This document shows, in pieces, positions 21,635-35,162 of a stretch of 64,000 bases of DNA. Position 1 is the first letter of the stretch. The number at the start of each line of letters is the position of its first letter. This DNA is from Hofstenia miamia (Eukaryota > Xenacoelomorpha > Acoela). A program made the position numbers and the translations under genes. The stretch is from NCBI GenBank assembly GCA_004352715.1, contig SCFE01000092.1, positions 1,548,612-1,612,611 of the forward strand, in the 5' to 3' direction. The notes under the pieces were generated by a model. It did not search any database and was not told the DNA's origin. It was given only the letters and a program-made list of their open reading frames with translations.

Positions 21635-23629
21635 ATGTCATTTCATTCTCAATCAATTAATATATTATTTATTTCTAATACTTTTGAGCACATAAGCAAC
21701 TCAAATTTTGATGTTTTTAACAAAAGCAATCGATGGATGAATTCCTTTCCAAATTTAATCCTGCTTATACTTGGAGGAGTATTGTTATTTAGCCAATCAT
21801 TGCAATCAAAATCTATTTGGAGGGACACAATTTCCAAATTAGATAAGTGGAGCATATTCAGAACGTATGTTATTTGCGTGAGCACTGTACAAAAACAGTA
21901 CTCCACTAATAAAGCCAATGTGCAGATAGAGTGTACTATACACGATGTTCTTCGGCTTTATATGCTAGAAAATAGGTTCAGTTTATCATTTACATTGAAA
22001 AGACTTGAATTTACAATTACTCATGTTGAGAATATTTATGACGACTATGTCCAAATCGTGTTTCTTATGCCGTCGCATTCCAAAGTGATTTTTACCATGA
22101 CTACAACTTCATTTGATTATGAAAATCCAAGCACTGTAATTTCAGAATTTAACTTTCTTTCACCTGAAAAGCTCTCTATTAAAATGAAGCTTTCAGAATT
22201 TTCTAGTAACAGTCTCCTTGGTTATATAGTTGTAGATGGACATCATGTTGTTGATAATAAAAGCGATGTTTTTGAGACTTGCTTTTTGCACAGTGACTTG
22301 GCCGAACCATCAAAGGTAAACGTGCACAACTACACCCTTTTTCTAACCTATCACAGTATTCTATATGAGGGGCTAATGAAAGTGACAATTCGAAATCTTC
22401 TTGAAAAGGTCTACATTACCTCGAAACATTCTTATACACAATTTGCCTACATTGTTCCTGAAGACTATTCAGTCACAGCTTCAATAGAATTCGAGATAGT
22501 AATGGTAATGAATTGTGATCTTGGTGGTGTGATCACTAATGAAAGACAACCATATAAAAGTTTTAATGTCCAATTTCAAGAGTTATACACACCAGCTCCT
22601 CACAATATTTACAAATATTTTCAAGACAACTGCATAACTTTGTTGTTTGTAAATTGGATTTCAGGGTTGGATCAAGTATGTTATTCAGAGTCACTGCATC
22701 ACATTTTTATTATGTATGGTACATTGCAAAACTCTATTCAAACAAAAAATATTACAACGGATATTTATTTCCAAAAAAAACCCCATTGCATTTCAAATCT
22801 ACAAATTTTCCCTCTTAGTTTTTTTTGCTTCGCTAACGACACTTTCGTAGAAATTACATATTCTGAAAAAACTTTTGAAGCACAAAGAATTTCGTTGCCG
22901 TTTCAAGTGGTAAAACCTGCTGTGAATTTAGCAGTGATTTCGCTGATTAAAATTTGTGAAGAGGTCCCATTTTTCTACATATATGGAAAGATCAATCAAA
23001 CTGACTGCGTCCAGTTGTTCAACGAAACCTTTCTATGTGCAGAGTACAATACAAATTCTTCGTTTGTTGTTATTAGAATTGCTCTACAATCCTCTGAATG
23101 TATTGGGATGAATAAACAGGCACTACTTGTAGATTTTCTTTCGGACGCTGAATTAGACTATGATAATACAGGCTTCTGTTCATCAATTGAAGTGGAATCT
23201 CACGAAATATTATGTCAAACTAACCAAGATTTGGATCTCACCATATATGGTGCGCGTAGTAATTATTTAGTATATACTTCCATATATGTTGTAATTGCAA
23301 CAAAGTCGTGTAATTTAATAAGACCGCCATATAAAAACGTACCTTCTTGGTTGAAAGGCTACCTAGATGATGATAGTGTAATGGATTCACTGCTTTCCTT
23401 CGATTTGTGGTATACCCATACTAGATGTTATGCCTATACACACTTAAGTGAAGCCTACTACTCAAAAGTGGGAGAGATGGTATCCTGGGTTATTGAAGAT
23501 GCAGGTTACTTACCTTGCACGTCTATAAATTCCTATTTTATAATGATAGACTTTGATGGCAATGGGTTTGATGACTTTGCATGCACACAAAACCACTTGC
23601 TCTACGTCTCTTTTAACAGACTTTTCTAA
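21635..23629 (+). CDS. Orphan intronless gene: large, probably secreted protein
   Basis: One uninterrupted frame of 664 codons, by far the longest here. The first Met is at 21635, but a second at codon 35 (21737) directly starts a signal-peptide pattern, MNSFPNLILLILGGVLLF. I therefore prefer 21737, giving about 630 residues. The rest is a mixed hydrophobic, beta-like sequence with scattered Cys and N-glycosylation sequons and no clear second membrane segment, so export is inferred. The last ~40 residues include IDFDGNGFDDFACTQ, which resembles the acidic calcium loop of FG-GAP/VCBS repeats. No other family is recognised. A polyadenylation signal follows the stop by 23 bases. Lack of introns suggests a retrocopy or mobile-element cargo; a single large exon of a longer gene is possible. 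Confidence 0.7.
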   Translation: MSFHSQSINILFISNTFEHISNSNFDVFNKSNRWMNSFPNLILLILGGVLLFSQSLQSKSIWRDTISKLDKWSIFRTYVICVSTVQKQYSTNKANVQIECTIHDVLRLYMLENRFSLSFTLKRLEFTITHVENIYDDYVQIVFLMPSHSKVIFTMTTTSFDYENPSTVISEFNFLSPEKLSIKMKLSEFSSNSLLGYIVVDGHHVVDNKSDVFETCFLHSDLAEPSKVNVHNYTLFLTYHSILYEGLMKVTIRNLLEKVYITSKHSYTQFAYIVPEDYSVTASIEFEIVMVMNCDLGGVITNERQPYKSFNVQFQELYTPAPHNIYKYFQDNCITLLFVNWISGLDQVCYSESLHHIFIMYGTLQNSIQTKNITTDIYFQKKPHCISNLQIFPLSFFCFANDTFVEITYSEKTFEAQRISLPFQVVKPAVNLAVISLIKICEEVPFFYIYGKINQTDCVQLFNETFLCAEYNTNSSFVVIRIALQSSECIGMNKQALLVDFLSDAELDYDNTGFCSSIEVESHEILCQTNQDLDLTIYGARSNYLVYTSIYVVIATKSCNLIRPPYKNVPSWLKGYLDDDSVMDSLLSFDLWYTHTRCYAYTHLSEAYYSKVGEMVSWVIEDAGYLPCTSINSYFIMIDFDGNGFDDFACTQNHLLYVSFNRLF

Positions 23630-23651
23630 AATTTGATAATTTAGTGTGAAA

Positions 23652-23657
23652 AATAAA
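23652..23657 (+). promoter_or_regulatory. Polyadenylation signal AATAAA
   Basis: AATAAA lies 23 bases after the stop of the orphan ORF, supporting 23629 as the end of a transcript. Confidence 0.6.
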
Positions 23658-26600
23658 CATTTTGAGGTATGAGGTTTCGATTTGCACACATTAAGTGCCA
23701 TGATGTAACTTGAATTTACTTTTTTAATGCTCTAATGAAATAGAGAGTACTGGAGGATTCATGTAAGACACCTAATTTAAAGGACACACCTGAATTACAT
23801 TCACTACTAATAATACTCATTAGCATATTTGTCCAGTAGCAATTAGTGTTTTTCTTCATAATGATTGCCTAAATATGAAAAATAAATTTGAGCCGAGCTT
23901 AGTACTTTTGAGGAACATACATTTTTTTGCAGAAGGCGTGTATTTCACACGGGATAGTCAAAACCAGATGAGAAGCATCTATTGATCAATAAATGCAATA
24001 TCACTTGAAAATTGTAATATACAGCGGATACCAATGAGTCTCATATCAGAAATATAATTTTAATTAGTTCTATACTGAACATTTTTTTTGTTTTTAAGGT
24101 ATTATACAAAATAAGTTTTGCTATGTTATTATTAAATAAGTTTTCTGTAGACTACAGAAATGTAACCGGGTTACTTGTCACAGTTCGGTTGTTCAATGAT
24201 CTGTTGAAAAACCAGATCATCAAAAGGAAGAAGTATTGTATTGAATTATATTCCTTTCGTATTACAGCTTCAATATACTGACATTTGACATTTGACAATT
24301 TGACTGCAGTAACAATTCGCTTAAAGCAAAGGGCCACATCACACATCGGAATTGCAGAAATAGCAGCTAGTATAAACATAAAAATGAACATATTATTTGA
24401 GAGCAGTTTTTATTTATTTTTTGAAACTTGTTAAAGATCATTAACTGTAATACAGTTGTTTGTTACACAATTGAAAAGTGATATTTGAGTTTTAGCAGGA
24501 CTTATCTATGTAAAACGAAGAAAATGAATCAGAAACCCTCTGTTGCTATTGAATTTTGCATAGAGTTCATTCTGAATTTGTGGTAGTTCAACTACCATAA
24601 AAAGAAATAGAAGACCTGAATTTAATGAAAAACTGAATTGGGCGGTCTATCTTATAGTTTGAGTTGAGTCAGAAACAGAAATGTAGATTTCATCCTATGC
24701 CTCGTAAAGAGCTCCCAAAAAATTATCAATAAATATACTTGATGTATAAAGTTATCATATGGACTTATATATATTCTTGAAAAAATTTACATTATTTGTT
24801 CACAGGATAGTATTGATTTAGTCCCAAATTTCTTCAAATATTTTTGATTTTTTTCTCTATAGTAATACGTTTCAACAGTGGACTATCAAAATCAAAATGA
24901 CCGGGTATATATCCAAGTACAATGGCAATGCCCATAATTTTTGATATTTCTTGAAGTTTGACTCTTTTGTATTCTACTCAGCCCTCTTGGGGTAAGCGCG
25001 TCCATACTTGTATCTAGACCTGGATCTCGGCTCTGACCAAAGCACTACCGTAATAACACCCACCGCGGCTGATATCGGGGTAAATGGGTTTTTACTTTAA
25101 GTGGATTTTTTATTTATACTAGCGAGATATTTCCCATCCGAATTTAGAGAAATACCGAAGTTCGTAATGTCTTTGACGAAAGCTATTGATTGTAATACAT
25201 TGGCTAATGGTACAAATTAAGGTTAAAAGGGAAAGTGAGTCATATTAAAGTTCAGTTTTGGAATTAGGGAATGGTAATTAAAAAATTTCCAAATCCCTAA
25301 AAGGCATTTTCAAATTTCATTGGTGTGCAGCCAACAAATATTTCAAATATAAGTTAATCTATATTTTTACTTATCATACATCATTTTGTTAAAGATTTGT
25401 GATTTCAGTCTTACCGCTATTTCTACAAGCATTACATTTAAAGTAACAAATCGCTTTGTCGACATTTCTCAAAAAGGTCTATCCAAGTCTGTTAAAAAAT
25501 TTTGAAGGCCTTTGATATGTTCACATCTATTGGTTTATGGCCGCTATATAACAATAAATATTTTTCTAAATGATTCTTGCGCCTGAAGTACATATAAATG
25601 TTAAACCTTTATAATGAAAATCAGATTTTGATACAGACATTTAAATACTTACCATACCCCATATTCAGATAATGAGGCGGTGAAATTCCCATGGAAACAA
25701 CAATTTCCGTCAAATACTTTATTTGGTTATAAACGGTTAAAATTTTTTAAGGAAGCCTTCACATATATTGAAAAAAAATTTCTAGTATAAATAGGGTTAA
25801 AAACAATTGTAATCAGTAAGAATGACTAACATTTTGAATGTATTTGTAATTTTTTTTGACATCAATTTGCTCTAAATATTAGTTGCTTTTTTTTTCAAGA
25901 CCTAATTCAAGTGTGTCAAATATATTACTACAAACGGTAAGTTCTGAATCAATATTTTGGGAATTGTATTAATGGAAGAAACAAGTTTCTGAAATGTTAC
26001 ACCCAAAACGAAATTCAGAAAAGTCAAAAGACAACCATGAAGAACAATGAAAAACAAAAGAAAATGTAAATAGGAAATTAACTAAGTCAATACTTATTCT
26101 GAAAAACGTTCAGATATGTTAACAAAGAACACATTTATAGCTAAAAAGTTTACGAGCAAAATAAAAAATAATATTAGCTTTAGAAAAATGTCTGAACATG
26201 TCTGATATCTGTGCCCTGGTCTAGCTCAGAACCGTCTTCTAATGCCCAATAGTCTGGAAATTTTTCAAGAAGCAAAGCTCGCCAATTTTCCTGAGGAATA
26301 TTGTGAATCGTGTTTTTTCTTGCAAACTACATCCGCTGATAATAAGAGTGTTTTGCACATCAAATCGTGACTTTTTCTTAAAAGAAATTTTTGGAGACAA
26401 GCTCAGTTTGAGTGCGGTGTTACTTCATTTTTCAGATAAATGCTCAACTAATACACTGAGGTATATACGTGTGCCTCATGAAATACAATAATATCTATAT
26501 CGTTGGTTAGAATTTGGGAAAGAGAATACCTTAATACACTAATCTATCTTTTCCGTGTAGCTATTTTGGGTATCAAGGAGGCAATGGGTGTCAAAAATAA

Positions 26601-28427
26601 TCAGTCAAGTAAGTATTGAATATTTTTCAAAACATTTTGATTGATCATGCCAGATATCTCTGCCTTTTCGTTCGGGTATTTCGGGTATCAATTATAGCCA
26701 GCGGAATGCAGCAAATTTCAGTAGGTCTCCTGATGCCCATTTGTTTCAAAATTTGAGGTTATAAGAACAAATAAATGATATGCTTGTACACTTCTAAAAG
26801 GTACTATAAGAGAAAGCATACAATAATTTCCATATAGTTTCTGAGTTCAAACAATTTCTACGGAGGACTGACCCCTCTAGAGCAGCACTTGCAGTTGGAA
26901 CAGATGTAGTTCAAAATTTAAGTCATTTATGGTTTCTTATCAATGCAGTATATGTCAAACTATTACTAAGTTAAGTGCCTAAACAATGTAAGAACATCCA
27001 CCAGCCATATTTTCCAGGGATGTTGTTAACATTGATCTGAATTTATATCAACATGTTAACATTAAACCAATCGATTTGATTTCGTATTGATTTTCAAATC
27101 AATTCATTTCAATCGATTTGAGTTCTTTAAAAATCTTGAAAGTGTCCACCTTAATATTGCAAAATGCAACGTAACAATTGCATTATTAGATTCAATGTAT
27201 TGTTTACATTACAACATACACAGTAAAGAGAATAAAAACCCAGTATCATACTGGAAGTAGCAAGCTTCACTTCTGCATTTAGTAATGTAAGTAAATGTTG
27301 GTGATGTCTATAATAATGATGAATAGGCTTCTTTCTAGTTTTTCATTTTAATTGTTTACTATAACAAAGCAATTTTTAGCATTTTTATACTTACAAAACT
27401 ATGGTTCAAAATATGATTTGTTTTTTAAGGGAAAAGATAAAAGTAAAACAATGCAAAGGACCTAAAACTTTCAGCCCAAACCCAGGTTAAATCCGCTTAG
27501 GCGCAGCCCAGCCCAGCCAAGCCTAGGCCCATGTAAATTATATTAAAATAATATATTAAATTTGAATAAATTTAGAAAAATGATTTCACAAATAAAATTT
27601 CTGACATACTTTTATTGAATGAATGAAGTTTCTTTATTATATTATCTAATATTAATCCAGCATGAAAAGATTTCTCCCTTACTGTGAGGATGTTTTCTTT
27701 TCAAATTTCAACAACCTTCAGGCAATGCCCCTTAAAATTGCAATATTGATATTTGAGATTTTAAATTCTCGAGTGGACAAGTAATTGTGGTTTCTAAAAT
27801 CCAAAAATTCTTGACATTGGAAAATCTTCAACATGTAAACAAAGCTATTCCCCTTGTTTATATATTTCTTTGTATTGAGAATGGTCACTTGTCTTCATTC
27901 GTAAGCAATTTAGTCCATTTTTCTAAAAAAAGTCATTTTCAAATCTGTTTTTTAACCAAAGATAATAGACCTAACATACATATTTCATGAAAAATTTACC
28001 CTACAGGATGTAGCTCATTGACTAGTCTTCAAAATATGCAAGCATTGATATTGCTAAGCATTACCAAGTGGCACATGGGGAATTCTTTCTCTCCGCGGTA
28101 GTAATATTCACAAAAAACTCTAGTTTGTACAGCTACATTCATAAATCTAAACAGCTCTAATTCAGAAATTAAGTGCTTTGGAGTTTAGGTCAAATAACTG
28201 AAAATCATCACTCACACTTTTCTTCGGAATCTAACTAAATTTCATAAATTTAACATGATTTTACTTTTTAATGTTTCATCTTCATTTTTTCAAAAAATAA
28301 TGAAAACAAATTTAATAATGTGTGAAATATGGCTTGAATAATCAAAGCAAAAAATATGTTTTATGCTTTGCCACGATGGTAACAAAATTTTAACATCTTA
28401 GTCCCATTAAGTTTTACCTATTAGTCT

Positions 28428-28460
<33 letters not shown>

Positions 28461-30674
28461 AATATATATATATATATAAACACGTTGCATAACTTTCATT
28501 TGTATGACAATTAAGTATATTTTGCAACATTATTAATTCAATCTATAATTTAAGATTTAAGCATTGTTATTTAGTTAGGAATTGACTGACTAATTATAGT
28601 TAAAGATAATATCATGACATTTGTTTCTGTACAAATGCGTACACTGGACTTGAAAGGATGCAACGATTTAGAATAAATACATGTATATATAAATATATAG
28701 CTATGATGCAGAAAAATCAAGGATGCCCTAAATAACAATGAATTTACTGGTTTAATGAATCTTTTTAAATTGTACAAAGAATATATTGTAGCTAAACAAT
28801 ATAGTACTGTTGTTATTAACAAGAACTTGAATTTCATACCAATTGAAATCAATATGCAAATATGCAAGTCAACTAATTAGATTTTATTTGATGCTAAATT
28901 TTCCCCTCCTCTTATTATAATGGGCTTTCAAATACCCCAGAAAACATTCTAATATTAAACGATTTTTCAGTTGGATATCAATACCCAAAAAATGAGAAAA
29001 TTTTCAGCTATATTTTGGTAATATCCTAGCACTGCTCACGGCGTTCTTGCTGAATAAGTATGGGAATTTGTGAAAATCGGCAGTTTTGAATGGTATTCTT
29101 ACTGTGGAGTAAAATATCAGATGCTTGATGTTTTCATTGTCGCATTGCATAAAGGTATATCTATCTAAAAACAAAATTCCTCACAATTAATAATTCAATT
29201 TGAATCGACCAATGGATTGGTTTGCGTAGTATTTTTAGAAAAAAAGGAATTGTGTTGTGTTTTTTCCAAAAGTGGGTGAGATTCGTCATTGAAAATATTG
29301 ACTAAATTTATAATATAACTTAATGGTTTACTTCAAAATATATCATGACAACAAAGAATCTCTCAGGAAATCAGGTGACTTAGAGTAGCCTAAGGTGATG
29401 GTGACAGTATTAAAAATTTATTTTGAGTATTCTTGATGAAATTTGAAAACAGTTGTAATACTATTGGGTTGAATTTGGTTAAGCAATAAGTTGAAAACCA
29501 TATTTGGGTTATGTTGACCCAATAGCAGTCCTGCCTGCATATTTGTTTCAAGTAAACCTGAATAGCTGAAGTTTCTAAAGTACATTTTGTATATAGAAAC
29601 TAGCAATGCGCTTGAAGCTTTTTCAATATTTATAATTTCATGTTTGCAATTAAATCACATAAAGACTTTCGGTTGATTGATAGCTTAAATTCTAATATTA
29701 AACCCGGTTTGTGAATTATGTTTTAAAGGTTTAATCTTATGACCAGTTATGTTAATGTATTGTAATGAGCGCAGTGCTAGGTAAAAATCAATGAAATCTA
29801 GTTTAAAATTCGTTTCATTCAATGATGTATAAATTGTCAAGGTGAAAGGATTAACAAAAATCTTTTTAATATGATAGCAGAAAAACTATGTGAACTGCAA
29901 CATGCTTAATAGGCTAACTGTAACGTATGCGGTAGAAATTTGCAAACCCAACCAGTCATACAATAAATATATAAACATATTGGGACAGACACAATGGTGA
30001 AGCTATAAAGTTTCTAAATATAAACCTTAAATTTGAAAATATGGAGTTGTTTTGATTGCAGGTGCAGTTTTGCAAATTTTACGTCAACTATTTAAAATAT
30101 TTTGCATAAAACGTTCATTTCCTTTCTAAGAGGAAGCAGACTTTCCTTGTTTACGATAAGATCAAAAATTTAATTCGTTTCCCTTCGCATAAATTCATGT
30201 ACGGAAAAGAACAAAGTAAGAATTCCTCAGAAACATGAAAGCAGAGTAAACCACTTCCGACTAGATACGTTAAGGGATTATGGTACTAAGCTCTGCGGAA
30301 TTTTTCACCTTCTTCCGCTACCTTTACCATTAATAGACCAAACGAAAAGATCATTTGATATTTCCGCCTATTTGTCGAAAGGATACTATTTACTCCCTCT
30401 TGTGGTAAGCAGAGTCACCTGACAAAAATTGATTGGCAGTTGTGATTTTTGAATGTAAAAACCATCGATTGGACAGATCAAACAAGCAAGTGACGTATCT
30501 ACTTGTTTATCTTAATTGGCAATGACGAAAAAAGTATGATCAAAGCAATGCCGCTCGTTTGAGTGAATTTTCCTCATAATTTTCACAGCTGTCTTATAAT
30601 TCAATTGAGCCATTTATCAGGGTACAAATATCAAAGCCTGCATTCTGTAAGTTGATTGCGCATAAGTCTCCACA
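23658..30674. other. About 7 kb without a recognised gene
   Basis: AT-rich DNA with ordinary CpG. Visible landmarks are a GC-richer patch at 24978-25085 of unknown origin, a dispersed repeat piece at 25651-25725 that recurs at 51309-51385, a GCCCA-rich patch at 27490-27530, and (TA)n tracts at 28431-28478. Short open frames here have no family signature or splice support. Confidence 0.5.
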
Positions 30675-33089
30675 ATGTCAACAGAAATCCATTTTTCTAC
30701 CATCACCTTTTTGGCAGTAGCCACAGTTTCACTTTTATATATCGATGGAGCTCCACTCCAAACCGTAAGTATATCTTTGATCCTTCCAAATACATAGTAT
30801 TTAAAATCTTACATTTACTAATAAAAATTTTTTAAGGTAAAAAGTATAGAAATATCTTTATGAACTGCATTTAAAAATTAGGTTTTAATTAGCAATGTTT
30901 CTCTTAGAAATGATGCATTTCTAATTTGTTGGTTAATCAATTCAAAGAACTAATACCGACTTTTCAAGGGGGTTAAAGATCACATATTTCAAAGCAATGG
31001 AGCTCTTTGAAGCAACATTTATTTCTTCAATGTTTATGCTTAATTACAAATTATGTCAATCTGCACGAGTTATGACCAGGTTCAAAGGGAGATCAAAGTT
31101 TCTTTAAATTTGTGCGCATAAACTTTTGTAAAACTTTCACTGAGTTATTTATAGAGTATGAGCACGCTGATAATACATACCGGTTATTTAAAATTAGCAT
31201 ATTTAATAAATTGTAAATCCCTAACACACACTTGCTGTTTTTCATTTCCGGGATTTTTATTTGGTCTACTAGCTGTTTAACTATTTATAAAAATACCAGT
31301 CGTTAACCAAATCGCCAATCCATAGTAATTTCGTTGGTAAATATTTATAAATATTTATGGAACAAATAACTGTAAATTCCTGCTTACAAAAGCGGCATTT
31401 CAACATTCAAAGCAAAAATTTGATATGTTGGTTGTAAATTCGGCGACAGTAATTAGCTTAGAAGGAAAATTTTCAGCGTGGTATAACAGAATTCTGCGTT
31501 TATGATCTTAGCAAAACTCAGATTGAGTAGTCATAGACAGCAATTTTGTGTATAACCAAATTCTAGGTTGAGGCATAGTACCATTTGAGGAATAATACTT
31601 ATATTTTTTTGCATAAAATTTCTACATATATATATATATATATATATGTATCCGGGTGATAAATACAAATTTTAAATTACTACTGTGCGCTGGATACCCA
31701 AAAAACAATACAATTGCAAATACTAATGTATAAGAAATTAGATCCATGCTTCAAATGTGCAATGTAATTTTTTTGTATAAAATGAATTATAGTTTTCCAT
31801 CGAAAAGACCGCTAGAAGCTATGGAAAATAATAAGCGGTGGAACTTTCAGGCATTATTGCATCTCTTAACTAAATGCGCACGATTTCATTATCAATAATC
31901 CTGGTTACACATCCCAACACAAGGTGTCTTTTCGCATTTCTAAAGATTATGCAATTTGAGAAAATTAATAGATTTTACCCTATCAATCAAAAAGAGTAAA
32001 TACTGTGGCAATATCACACATATGCAAACAACATATTGAAAATCGATTGAACAAATTCTAAATAGTCTTTTATTTTCATTTGGCATAAACTTTTAATGCT
32101 CTTAGAGTAATCTAGAAGTTCTTGTTTATTCCATCATTTTTAAAACCCATAGCCCAAATTCAATGAATAAACCCACATTTCGCTTTTATTGTGTTTGGTT
32201 TACCGATTGTATTTTTGAAGAATTAAAACTAAATTATCAAGATCTGATAAAGCTTTAATCTTTAATCTGCCGACGCAAATCAAATGTTTGCGGAAATTGT
32301 TTGTCGAAGTTGCTTTAATATTATGGTTCAATGGTTTCATGTGGTTGTGGCAAAGTTTACTATTCCATTTACAATATTATTTTTAGCCTATTTACTATGC
32401 ATTTTGAATGCATGATTTTGAAACGCAGTAAGTTCTAAGAATCTTTACGCGGCCGACACCTTTGCCAAATCGATTTCACAACATCTACCAATTCGCCAAA
32501 TAAATGCATTTGAATCTATACTGATTGATTTCCTTGCAGCATAGTGCTATTATGTATATTTATAAAAGAATAATAACTTAGAAGGCGTAAATATTTGTAT
32601 ACATGTTATTTGTCTATATGTGTTATTGTGCCTTAACTTAGTAATTTAGAAACCACAATCAAAGAAAACCAATTCAGAATCTAGCGAAGGTACGTTTTCA
32701 ATAATGTTGTAAATAATATATCTCGAAATCATTTACATTTTTTTTCTACTCCCAATGAAATTACTAACAATTGTAAATACACAGTTTACATTAACACAAT
32801 ATGTAGACCATTATTTTCAATAAGCTTTTATAGCAATATTTGAGGCATTATTGATTTTTCTAGAGGTCATATTTGATTCACAAAGGCAAGTTCTTACTTA
32901 AGAAAATCAAATTTTTAGTTTTTGATTGAAACTTGTATTCTTTTTCTATTGCAATGAGAAACAAAATTATTTACAGTCTTTCAGTACATTACTATAAGCT
33001 AAAGGTTGTAAGTGCTTGGGCGAAAAAACAAATTATTATGACTTCTTTTATTGAATAGTACAGGAAGTTAAAAAAAACAATTTATACTA

Positions 33090-33133
<44 letters not shown>

Positions 33134-35162
33134 TGTATATATATATTGTTCTTTGTGGTTTTTTACTAAATTTCACTCAAAATTCCAATACTTCAAACAG
33201 ATCTTGCTACTAAGTCGAAAAAACATGAACCATTAAAGTTTCAAACATTAATTAGATCGGATCATTCAAGTTATTCTTAAACTACATGCTTAGTAAGTGA
33301 ATATATCACGTTGTAGTGTGAAGGTTTTTCAAAGCTTCTTAAATGCAATGTATGTTCTTTTTAGTTCAGACTTCAATACCGGAAATATATTAGGTTTTTC
33401 ATAACCCTATTTTTCAAATAGTTCGTAATTGGCCCCTCCAGAACTTTAAGTTTTTGTCTGAGTTTTTTGTTTAAAAGCAATTTCATTAAAAAACTGTTGG
33501 TACTCCATATGGAATTTTTAAAGTAGCTGTGAATTTTAGCCCAAGAAAGCCTTCGCTAAATTTTCTTGCTTTCGTGCTTAGCATCTAGATGTATAGGCAT
33601 ACTTATCTAACATTGGAGTTGACATAAGTTTCAACTTGGTTTTTTGATATTTAAAAACTTCGAATCAATGGAATGATTAACATTTCGTGATAAAATTAAA
33701 AAAACTTTTAGAAATTAACGATGAATGTAAAAACTGGGCTAACTGTGATGATGACAAAGAAATACAAGCAATGCTGAAAAAGCTTCCGTCATGTCCATGC
33801 AATCTTTCGTCATCTCTTTACATCTTCGGGAAACTAGATATCTTCGATAAAGCAATGGGTTACAACATCACTTGGGTAAAAGAAGAAGATGCGCTCATTT
33901 ATCCAAACCGTAGTATAGCAGAGATGTGTATTAGAACCATTGATAATATTTCACCTACTACTGTTGGATCACAGGTAGTCATAGCATTAATTATGTTTAC
34001 AAAAAGTTTAATTAATCAGATCAGTTCTTTTGAAAACCTCAAATGTCTTATGCTATTGAGTACATTTCAAATGTAGAGTTTTATTTATTGAATTGATAAA
34101 TTTAAGAGTCAAATTGCATGCTAAAATTTCGAAAGATTCCTAGCGGTTTATCACCAATTTTCTAGAGAACGCATTTTTCTTTCACAATTTTTAGAATCAT
34201 AGAAACCGGAATAACTCCTAAAATAGACTCTCTTTACTCAATGACAACACTATTGTAAACATATCACACCTCTAATTTATAGAATTTGTGTTAAAGTTAT
34301 TCTAACTAAAATATTATCATGCCAATTGATGTGCCATAATTCAGAGCATTATAAAAATCAATAAAAAAATTGTGAAAGCATATAGGTCAAAATTGATTGT
34401 AAAGGAAAAAATATCAAACTAAGCAAATTGAAATAATTGTTTTGCTTTGATAAATTTGACTAATTTTATTTGCAAAAAATTGCTTCTTGTGTTGAATTTC
34501 TGATGATGTGCTAATATGGTAGTAGTGATAGAAAAAAAGGTACAGACGCACTTCTTTTATTAGTAGTAAGAACCTAAAACCACTTTGTAGAAATAACAAT
34601 GCAAAACCATGTCCTTCCATTCGACGATATTACAACATTTGATACAATATATTTGTTTATTTTTATGCTTTTAATGGTTTTCATCAATAAGCAAAAACTA
34701 TCTAACAATACTACTTTATGGAATATGTGTTTAAGGTGGAATGTAGAGATAATCTAAAATTGATATAGTCAATTCATATTTGAGGAAACGAACATTTGTC
34801 AAGATGTCAATAATGCTCAATTGAGGTGCTTGCTATAAAGCATGATGGTTAGCAAAAAGTTTTTCATTAAACAACTGTCAAAACGCTTTGTTATGATATG
34901 ACGCATATACAGTACATATCATATTTCAATTTAGGTATGTTGTTACAACTCCAATTCAAAACTAATTACACATGGAAAAAGTGCTGGAATTCCATCAGCG
35001 ATCCATCCAGAAGAAAAGAAGGAATATAAAAATTTTGACACAATTCCTTGGTTAATTTGCAAAGGAGATTGGGTCCAAGTACATAAAAAAAGGCCTCCTA
35101 ACAACGGTCTCAGTTGTCCTGTCTACCCATTAAAAGCACACACTTCAACGGAAATGTACTAA
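30675..35162 (+). CDS. Isthmin-like secreted AMOP-domain protein, four exons
   Basis: Exons 30675-30764, 32650-32689, 33712-33974 and 34935-35162 join in phase (0, 1, 0) at GTAAGT, GTACGT and GTAGTC donors and AG acceptors, giving 206 residues. Exon 1 is a signal peptide (FLAVATVSLLYIDGA). Exon 2 is a short polar linker. Exons 3-4 form an AMOP domain like that ending isthmins: CKNWANC (49-55), LPSCPC (68-73), CIRTI (116-120), CCYNSNSKLITHGKSAG (133-149), PWLICKGDW (169-177), RPPNNG (184-189). Isthmins are secreted signalling proteins that normally carry a thrombospondin type 1 repeat before AMOP. None is seen here, and the matching phases leave no evident missing exon. A sequon lies at Asn95. 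AATAAA follows at 35268. The family call is firm; the AMOP-only structure is inferred from genomic DNA. Confidence 0.88.
31622..31650. repeat. (TA)n tract in intron 1 of the AMOP gene
   Basis: Short TA microsatellite. A longer one lies in intron 2 at about 33092-33146. Confidence 0.85.
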
